Assembly: GCF_014805625.2 (NCBI RefSeq)
Contig: NW_023998646.1
Span: 700,796 to 764,795 of the forward strand
Direction: 5' to 3'
DNA length: 64,000 nt
Source: Glossina fuscipes
Lineage: Eukaryota > Arthropoda > Insecta > Diptera > Glossinidae
In this document: piece by piece, positions 55,076-64,000 of the stretch
How positions within the stretch are numbered: the stretch's first letter is position 1
How the letters are laid out: every line of letters begins with the position of its first letter
Program-made: the position numbers and the translations under genes
Notes under the pieces: generated by a model
What the model was told of the DNA's origin: nothing
What the model saw: only the letters and a program-made list of their open reading frames with translations
Database searches by the model: none

Positions 55076-56824
55076 GTAAGATTTATGGGAGATAATTGTT
55101 TGTTAACGTGATATGGGGGAGTGTAATTGGAGAGGGAGGCACATGATAAAATGTGATCGTTGGCGTTGGAATCCGTGTTGTGAGGGTAAGTAGAGTGTCA
55201 TGTGGAATGCGTAGTAGACGTGAGGGATGGTGTTGCGTATGTGTGTGTGTATGTTGACTTCTATGTGACCATGTATGCATGTGTGGCGTTGGGAGTGTGG
55301 TCATGTGGTGGGAGCGGGGAAGTGTGCGGACATCGTTCCCCCATATACATACTACTATACGGAAAGGCCGCAAAATTGTGATGAGCAAAAAAAAAAAAGG
55401 CCCTTTTTGTTGCGGGCTAAAATTCGCGTCGACGTTCTCCCATATATATACTACTCGAGTTATGAGCACAATATTTAGGAAAGTTAGAAAAGTCCATCAA
55501 AGCAATGCGTCAAACATATTGGACATTAGTGAAACCGTCAACACGATGAATGTAAGGACGATATTTTTACACCTGTAAAATTTACCCCCAATTATGAAAA
55601 CTACTTTTCTTAAAATAAAGAAGTAAGAAAGTTATATTCGGCGGGAGCCGATTCTCTCATATCCATCGCTATGCTTTTCCCATTCTACCCTCCAAGTTCT
55701 TTTATTTCATGGGCATATCGCTGATATCATTAAGAAAACATTTATCGCGGAGTCTACCGTATTCATTTTGCAATTAACCCATCTTTAGGCAGACAATCTG
55801 TCTTAATTTTTACACATTCTGTCTTGTTTACGTTATAATACAAAAGGTGAAAAACCTCAAAAAGGTGAAAAAATAAAATTTAATCATATAAAAGTTTGTG
55901 TGGGCATGACCAATTTTTTCCATTTGTTCACGTGAAGAGTAGAGCGTTTCGTAAAGCAAATGTGGAAAATTTAAGCCTACTCTGAAACACTTCTAACGTT
56001 TCTACCATATTTTTAGTCGATATCTTCATTTTTTCTACAAGGGGAGTGTCAACAACAGACACCGCACAGACACAGAGCTTACACGTACATACATACACAT
56101 ACAGAGACAGACATGGCTAAATCAATTCAAAATTTCACGCTGATCAAGGACATATATAGGTTATAGTGTCTATTTTGGTTGTTTCTTACATATTATGGAA
56201 AAAAACAATATGAGTATACCCTCTTCCTTCAGCGGTGGGTAAAAAAATGATTTTGACAACGTTATAGTTTGGTAATTTGTAAACTAGATATATGTCTTTA
56301 AGAGCGCCGAATTAACAAGGACTGATTGCTAGAGTGAGATCTTAAAAATTTAAAAAAACCGGATTGTTTAGAAGACCATTGTAAAAGTTTTTGCAACCAC
56401 GCCACCTTTACGCCTTCGAAATACTTGACAATTTATTTTACAACTCTAATGTATTAGTTTACATTATGAGTATTACAGACTCGTATTAAGGCAAATATAA
56501 CTTTGTTATTTGTCTTACCTAAATTCATAAAAGCGCACCACGAGGCAACAAAAACACTTTGGGATTTCTGCAAAAAGGGGAGGAAATGATCAGTGAATGC
56601 AACGGAGCTTAACATGTATCCTTATGCTGAGACAATCATCCGTTTGAGCAATTGTCGAAATGAAAGATAAAAGCATTTTTGCCAAAAAAATGCAATTTAC
56701 TGGAAATTAAATATAAAAAAAAAACCTATTAAGAAGTAAATATACAAATTTTTTACATCCAAAAAAGGTAAGTCGACGTGATAGAATATTAAAGTAATCA
56801 AATTAGGTCATTTATTATTATATT
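55076..56824. other. No gene; GT-rich stretch and a dispersed repeat
   Basis: 55080-55320 is GT-rich with a (TG)n run at about 55236-55250. About 56085-56245 matches the dispersed fly repeat (GACAGACATGGCTAAATC, GCTGATCAAGG, ending GTATACCCTCTTCC). Confidence 0.5.
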
Positions 56825-57085
56825 CACTTATTTATTTACATTTGCAATTCTGCTGCAATGGAATTGAATTGAATAACAGCACGTCCTTATGACTAACTTA
56901 CACTCGAAAATTTTGACTTAGCTTTTTTTATCAAAGTAAGAACACTTAAAGAAAAGATCCACGATCCAGAACAAACGGAAGACAACAAAAGGAATAAGCA
57001 TATGCGCACCTAGCACAGAGGCACACAAGTGACCAATGTAGAAACGTACGACTGTGACGGCACACAAGCTTGGCCACCATTAGTA
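56825..57085 (-). mobile_element. Possible LINE family B 3' UTR remnant
   Basis: On the minus strand it follows the order of 8740-8990: GCACACC/AGCTTGGC-like words then a TTTA-rich tail (plus strand 56822-56840). It is highly diverged. Confidence 0.35.
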
Positions 57086-59799
57086 GAAAATATATTTAGT
57101 TTACTGCCGTACGTAAAGCATTAAAGACATAAAAGTTAATCCAAATATGGCATCCGCTGGATACGTGTTCCAAGGGGAATTGATTTAATACCGAGAGAAG
57201 TGCGCGGTATTGAGATTAAATTATAAATATAATTTAGATTTGAATACTAGACGTATTGTTTATAACGACATTTACATTGGCTGGATCTTATGAAAATAAA
57301 TCTCTATGAGCTTATCTCTCTTAATAAGGCCCAAGAGACCCTAATATTAACTTAACTTTGTAATGAGTGTGCAGTCGGTAAAGGCGCAATGCTTACAATG
57401 CTTACACAGCCTAGCGGCTGTGGTCACTCCTTATATCTATCGTATATCCGCAGTTTTCTCCATCAAAAATCCCATAAATATATTTTGTGTACATTTTATA
57501 ATAAAGTAACATCTTAGGTCGGTTCGGTTGTATGCGCCTGCTCTTCTATTGCTTCGTCTGACAGTGCGCTGCTGATCTTAAGAACGGAGATATAAACCAG
57601 AATATAAAAACGAGAAATATCTACTTTCATTACAGGGTCAGGAACAACTTTGAAAAATAGTGTAATCAATCGAAAAGAATGCGGATACCACTCACTTGGA
57701 AGGTTTTTTTGTGCTGAAACTGCAAATTATTCATTCTTCATCTCTCCAATCGAGACTATCTCAACACTCGGTAAAATAAATTGTTTTAGTTTTTTTTGCG
57801 ACAATGTCGAACTTCATCTTTCTTTACTCACCTTTATCAGAAGGGAGCAGAAAACGTAGCGTGCGTGTAAACATTCTTCTGGACGCAAAAACGGCGACAT
57901 CGACTCCAAATTTTGAATAAACATTTTACGTTACTGCAATTGGGCGAAATCGGCTAAAGCACATGACTACAGTATAACATAAAATAACAAAAGAGATTCA
58001 GCGATAAAAGCTTTCACTTACATTCTCCAGTATATATACAAAAATTGAAAAGATCGACCACGTGTGCCCAATACTATAGGGTACGAAAATTTTTTTCGTT
58101 TTTAGTTTTTCTTTGCATGTCCTTTAAGAAAAAGGTAGTGGGTATAAAAGTGGGTACAACTGAAATTTAATTTTTTACTTGTTCATTGTTTGCCACAACT
58201 ATTTCTCTTTTCGCCTTATTTCGGTAAAGAAACAGACAAGCTAAAATACATCAAAGGGTCTTTATAGGCCAATAATTATCAAAAAAGAACAACTAAAAAC
58301 ACTATAGTCAGACAAATTTGACAATTTTTCTTTAAATTTTATCAATGTAAGCACCGCCTTTGCATGAGAAAACGGATCAACTTATACCACAAAGTCGTAA
58401 AGACTAAAGACCTTTTGGACATATATAAAGTCGCTTCGAGAAATTAATTCTTCCGATCCAAATTTTTCCAATCAACTTAGTATGCAAGTATGAAAATTTT
58501 GTCATGAAATTTCGAAAATTGCAAACCTTTTTCTATGTAGCGACTTTTTTAAAAGAAGGCGTTGTGCGGTGTAAGCGGTCCGATCGAATCCATTTTCAAT
58601 AACGTTCGTTCCTGCATTCAAGCACCTTAACGTACCAAACCTTGTCACAATAGTACGTTAAACACGTTATATTGCTGTATGTAGATTTATACGGAAGTTC
58701 CTCGCTTCCAAAGCGGCTTTTGATTACGACCTAGGAGAAACTGGTATGAGGAATACATATACACTGCTGGCTTTGCGTTTAGCCATGACTTCAAAGTTGC
58801 TGACGTGAAGAGTTACCAATTGCTGGGCTGTAACGACCATACTTGACGATATTTATGTGGAGGCACCCCAATTCGCAGAGTTGGATGGTGAAGTTAGAGA
58901 ATTGGGGGCACAAAATTTGTAAATATTATTTTAAAATGTTGGCCAGTTTTTCACTTAAAATGGTATTTTTTGAGACAAATTGGTGCAATGCATATTAATC
59001 AAAATATTTTCCATAGTTTTCTACAACATTTTACCATATTTTACCATATTTCTGGCAACATCAAGATATCGTGTAGAGAACTTATATTGATTTGGCAGCT
59101 ATCCCCTCAGGCCAAGCCGTGCTGCATCGACCTAAGTGAATACACTCTGGTATATGCGGATTTGGCAGAACTTCCCATTCGAGCTGCACCAGTGTATTCT
59201 TGACAACTCGTGCAACAAGTGGCCCAATAATGTCATTTTCAATCATTTCGCGTAAGCACTTTTTTATGTAAATCCGGTGCTAAAAAAAAAGACTACATTT
59301 GTTAAGACAAAATATATGATTAATGTATGCTAATTCATCGATTAAAAGTTTCGAAATCTCTTTTTAATTTTTATGTATTGTTATATTTATGACCTATTCA
59401 TTTTTATTACAGCTAATAGAAATTTACAAACTTTACTTTTATATTTATATATTCAATCCAAGATTAACTGGCACCAAGTGCGTATATCATTTTTGTGATA
59501 AAGTTGGAAAACTAGATAAAATTTGCAATATATATACAACAGAAATGGTACGAAAGTTTTGCAAAACTGCTCGTCTGCGCATACCACTGCTCGGTCTGCG
59601 ATAAGGCTGGCAGACATTGATTCTTATAAGTTAAGGCAGATAATTGATATAGATCGTGAACAGAGGAGGACAAAAAGGCCTCGCCGTCTTTTTGATAAGT
59701 TCCCTGTGGCTAAAGGACTTAAAACCTTTTGATAAGTCCGGAGCCGCTAAAGACATCATGGGGCCACATTTTATATCTTGTCTGACGGTAAACGTTACG
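57086..59799. other. No recognisable gene
   Basis: AT-rich. A plus frame 59523-59732 has a basic stretch (REQRRTKRPRRLFDK) without family match; others at 57650 and 58970 are unsupported. Confidence 0.5.
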
Positions 59800-60420
59800 C
59801 TTAGTAATAAGCTGGTGATGCTGGTGAAATGAGACTTAGAACAGCGGAGAGAATCTGGTCCTTAAGCATATGTTCAAAAATTGTAGAGACAGCCGGAAGA
59901 ATAGAAATAGATCTTAAGTCGTCCAATGTAAGGATATTTTTTACCTTAAAGATAGACATAAGCGCGCAAACTTTCTGACGGAAATGGTGACTGGGTCAAG
60001 AAAGAGTTAATATGAACAATGAAGAATCGAGTAGGGTGCGAAAGAATCAGTTTAATAAAAAATTCCTTCATCTCCAGTGGATTTCATACATCCATAAGAG
60101 GTTAAAGATGTCCACAGATGAGAATTATTAGACATATCAAGGCTTACTGCACCTACAAAATGATTATTGCCATTAAGGCTATAGAGAGAGTCGTTCACCT
60201 TGCAACATCCACAGTTCTTCAAAACTTTCCACTGTCTTCGTATGGCGGGCAAGTAACAAATTACGGATATCATTACGTGTTAACAAATTTACCAGGAACA
60301 ACTTAGGGCTTTTTGGTGCAAAAGAATTAATATATGACATATGCACCACAGGCATAAGAACATAGAGAACTTTATTGGCAGATTCAATCATGAAGTTTTA
60401 CCATTCCATTCTGCGCCATC
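59800..60420 (-). pseudogene. LINE fragment: linker and start of reverse transcriptase
   Basis: On the minus strand, the linker side is at 60179-60391 (ARHTKTVESFEELWMLQ). The frames near 59830-59960 give DDLRSISILPAVSTIFEHML, the RT block with RPISILPALSKILE-like pattern. Jockey-like by its SISILPxxS form. Several stops. It is distinct from families A-C or too decayed to tell. Confidence 0.6.
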
Positions 60421-62869
60421 CAAAACAAATCATGTATATAAACGTCTGCCTTGGGTGGTTTCTTCGCTTCATCTAAGCTTACCTTCAGGACTGCATTAGT
60501 TATGCAAACTTGATTGAGGATTGGAAAACCCGGACGGGTCTGGCCAATAATTAAATATTTTTTTTCGAAATCCGTTACGTGTAAAATAAAAGTTCCGCAG
60601 GTGACCTTCTGCTTTTTTATATCCGTTCTCCTTAAAAAGGAAACCCCTTACATACTATCTGTTACTCGGAACTTTTATTGCGTTATTATTTTTTTGACCG
60701 TAAAACCAACTCCATGTCACTGAACTCCCAAAACGGATAGTTTTAGAAAAGTTAGGACGCGAAACTTTTAATAAATTGAGATGAAATTGGAAGACCGTTA
60801 AAATAAGTTAAAGACGTTGATTGAGAACTCAGAAACACATTGAAAGAAAGGTTATTGCAAACTGACCTTTCCATTACATATTTGCATTCGTATTATTTTA
60901 TCTAATAGGTTTCGATAAACATAATCACTCACCGTCGAACTCGTCGTAAAAAAACGATTGAAATCCAGCGACAAATCATTGAAAATTTAAATCAAGTTTA
61001 ATTAATTTAAAATTTTTCCACGTTACTACTGCTAACAACATAAGTTTGTGTGTTCGCAAGAGAGAATTGTGGTTTGATACCATTAGATAGCCTTTCATTA
61101 TTTTCAGCATGTATAACAACCTTTATGAAATCTTTCACGCTGGCAACAATTCTTGTCTCAATCAAAATTGCTGCGTTCTCGTTTTAATTCAACTTTAGTC
61201 TATTTTAAATATTCCTGATTATTTGTGGTCTGTTTGTAACTAATTTCTCCTTTGTTTACTTAACATTCTAAATCAGCCAAAACTTGCAAGCCAAAACAAA
61301 AAAGTAACTCCAGTAACTGACTGCTACTATATCTAAGCACCATATTCAAGGAGTACGGCATCATCAATCAGTTCTTTCCAAACGTACACTTTACTGCCAT
61401 TATAATTTATGTAACGTATAGAAGTGCGGACATTGTAGACATATCCTTTGTCGGTTTGAGTCATTTTCAAATTCTTTTGCAAATTTCCAGGCCATGTCTT
61501 TATTTTTGCGAACGGAAGAATGTTTACAACAGATACTACATGTTTGGACATATAGCTAGATAGACGGATGGAAATCCTTATGTATATTTAGAATGTGAAA
61601 CTAGAATTTACATACTTTATGGGATTTTGAAGCTTGCTTCTGCGCATTATAAAAATGCCAAAAAAAATTAATTTTGATTCGTTATAATAGTGAGTACGCG
61701 TGGCCAATTTTCCCTCTTTTTGTACTTGTACTAGAGCATCGCCTTGGTGTAGATTTATCTGCTACAGTTTATGACCAATGAGCAAAAACTAATTTTTTAT
61801 TCGTTTTGTAAACAGGTATTCTGAATTTATATGGTACTGTAGACGTGTCCTTCGACCGGTTTGATCCATTTGCAATACCAACCTGCGCGCAGGAACTTCC
61901 CGTGCATCTGCCAAATTTGAAGTCGATAGCTCCAACTTCGCAGCCGGGAGACCGTTTACAATAAACATTACATTGAGTTACATTAAGTCGATTCAGAATT
62001 TGATGCTGATAAAGTATTTATATACTTTGTCTTTGAGCCTCCTTCTGAGCTTCGACAAAATGAATATATCTTTGCCCTTTAGCGGTGAATATGGATGGGC
62101 AACCTACGACAAATGAAACTATAAAAATTTCCGTCTATTGTTTGTAGACGGTTCTATAGTAACTATACAAAAAAGTGGAAAAATTAACCATGCCTGTCTA
62201 ATTTTATAGTTTACTGATATTTAATTTTTTCAATACGTTAAAAACAAGTAGAACCAAGCGTCAAAAACTCCACAAAGTATAGAAATTGCTAAGTACATTC
62301 AAATTCGAAATGCACCTAAGCATGCCCGTCTATTCGTTTGCCCAAATATGTATATCTATATATAACGACCTAAACTTCTCACACGACTATGCGACAAGAA
62401 CTGTAAACACCTTTCCTTTCCGAATTTTTTGCTTGTCACTCATAAAGTATAACACATACACCATATAAATTTTCACTTTTATTCTAAAAACCACCCAATA
62501 TTATAGAGTATTGTAATAAAAAAGTTATTTCTGTGGTACTGAGTACAGTACGGATGTGTATATATGAATGATATTTAGTTTATTTTTATTATTTGGTGTA
62601 CCGCAGTTTAGCCCTATGCTGCTCGGCTTCTGTGCGCCAAGTCTAACCGTCTCATGGAGTGCCAATGAAGCTCGGCAAGAGACGTTCCCTAACTTTGAAC
62701 TTGGGCGGATTTAACGCCTTGTATTTTCAGCGAGTTAAACGCTAAGTCGAATTGTTTGATAACAACTAACTTTATTCAGTTCTTACCTGGCTATTTATAC
62801 ACAAATTATTACACTAAATTATTCTAACGTAAACAGATAGTAATTGTTTTGATTAGGGCGCCTGGCATC

Positions 62870-62893
62870 GTATTGCATTACGAAATGCAATAC
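62870..62893. repeat. Perfect palindrome, 10-bp arms
   Basis: GTATTGCATT, centre ACGA, AATGCAATAC. Confidence 0.85.
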
Positions 62894-62904
62894 CCAGCCA
62901 GTTG

Positions 62905-62977
62905 AAGTGCGACAAAATTTTTGTTTTACTTTTTTTGTTACAGAATTATGCAAATTTAGCATAATTCTGTCGCACTT
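62905..62977. repeat. Nested inverted repeats
   Basis: The outer arms AAGTGCGACA (62905-62914) and TGTCGCACTT (62968-62977) enclose an inner hairpin of ACAGAATTATGC and GCATAATTCTGT around AAATTTA. It may be an end of an unknown transposon or LTR. Confidence 0.8.
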
Positions 62978-63678
62978 TAAAGTGGATACATACGACGGTA
63001 TGCGATCACCCTACAGTATGAAAATTAAATTTCTCTCCTCTTTTTTAGGTTAGCGGTGATAGGTATAAAAGATTCGGTCACAGCCGAATATAATTTTCTT
63101 ATTTATTCAGAACGAGACCTTTTGTAATCCCCTAAAAACTGTTGGCAGCACTGATCTGAAATATGCTATCCCCTGGGTTGACCAGATATTACTCCCACTG
63201 ACCAAGTGATAAGCGAGATATGGAAATGGTAGCCGTTAAGTTGTTCTAAAACCAGAACTTTTAATTCTGTGAAATTATTGAGTAAGGTTTCGTTTTTAAT
63301 GAAAGCATGATGTAAATTTCATAAATTAGAAAACATTATATTTTCCTTTTTCGAAACGATTGCATTTGGACATAGATTATCTTCGAAATACGATTAATAA
63401 CGAAACAAAAAGAAGAGCTTTGCAGATCCGATCCTTCTAGCCATGAAAATCGGCTTTCATATGTAAGTGGAACTATCCTTACTATTAACATATTCGAAAA
63501 ACTTAGCTTAAAAACTAATTTTGAAGACACTGCGCCATTAACAATCATCCTTACGATCCTAAATTTATGTATATTATATTTTAGATGACGGAAGAGAAAC
63601 TAACTATGTTTCTTTATCCGTCTGTAGAGAGAATGAACACTTATTGCAGTATTAAAACAGAATTTCCTTGGTTACTTA

Positions 63679-63792
<114 letters not shown>

Positions 63793-63962
63793 TTAATTAA
63801 TTATATTAGTTGGGGATAAAGAAATCCATAATTTTTTCGGTAGATGGCTGCACTGATAGATTTCTCGTAAAGTATCGATCAAACAATTTCCGATACTGTA
63901 CATTTACATACTGTACATTTCGCAGTAAAAAAAATTCCTTTGCTGTTTTTTGTTTGGTGCAT

Positions 63963-64000
63963 TCAGTTGTGAGTTACAGCGTGTTAAAAATGGAAGTGAA
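63963..64000 (+). promoter_or_regulatory. Possible gene start at the window edge
   Basis: TCAGTT at 63963 resembles an arthropod initiator, and 27 bases later AAAATGG gives a good fly start context with ATG at 63990. Only three codons are inside the window, so this may be chance. Confidence 0.2.

Noticed and set aside
59523..59732. Basic protein gene with RRTKRPRR
   Set aside because: The frame begins without context, overlaps another frame and has no family match.

Overview
The window looks like intergenic or heterochromatin-like DNA from a fly (Diptera, probably a schizophoran such as a tephritid; this is inferred). It is AT-rich, has a spliceosomal intron inside one mobile gene, and is filled with insect-type transposable elements. 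I see no intact host gene. The only host-like coding piece is a cortactin-related fragment at about 3.45-3.79 kb.

Layout, left to right. 1-1.0 kb: 3' end of an RNase H-bearing LINE (family A here), then a tRNA-derived SINE. 2.45-2.79 kb: minisatellite. 6.1-9.0 kb: broken CR1/Jockey-like LINE (family B). 9.85-14.6 kb: I-like LINE with ORF1 and ORF2 on the minus strand (family C), split near its stop codon by a second SINE with an 11-bp target duplication. 16.7-17.2 kb: another family A tail. 17.28-18.25 kb: nine hairpin units made of tRNA-Lys 3'-end / primer-binding-site sequence. 19.8-29.4 kb: Ty3/gypsy (Osvaldo/Ulysses-like) gag-pol flanked by LTRs that are inverted and not identical, with a tRNA-Lys(CTT)-like sequence between pol and the right LTR. 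31.4-34.2 kb: decayed LINE B and Ty1/copia fragments. 35.4-36.8 kb: LINE A fragment and a third SINE. 36.98-39.14 kb: piggyBac element with TTAA duplication. 41.1-42.8 kb: more LINE B. 42.77-54.54 kb: Maverick/Polinton with terminal inverted repeats. 54.7-64 kb: tandem repeats, a LINE RT fragment, dispersed fly repeats, palindromes and otherwise empty DNA.

The Polinton is the richest system. It keeps a protein-primed DNA polymerase B, a chromodomain integrase, an FtsK/HerA-type packaging ATPase, a core-protein-like gene, penton-like and pVI-like minor virion proteins, a major capsid protein, an adenain-like protease and several unnamed conserved genes. At about 11.8 kb it is shorter than the usual 15-20 kb. 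Nearly every gene carries stops, frameshifts or deletions, and the one long intact ORF (integrase) has lost two of three catalytic acidic residues.

The most unusual signals are the tRNA-Lys/PBS hairpin array (17.28-18.25 kb), the captured tRNA-Lys-like sequence and inverted LTRs of the gypsy element, and the shared 3' tail of the SINE and LINE family A, which suggests a SINE/LINE partnership. All family assignments come from motif reading by eye, without database searches.
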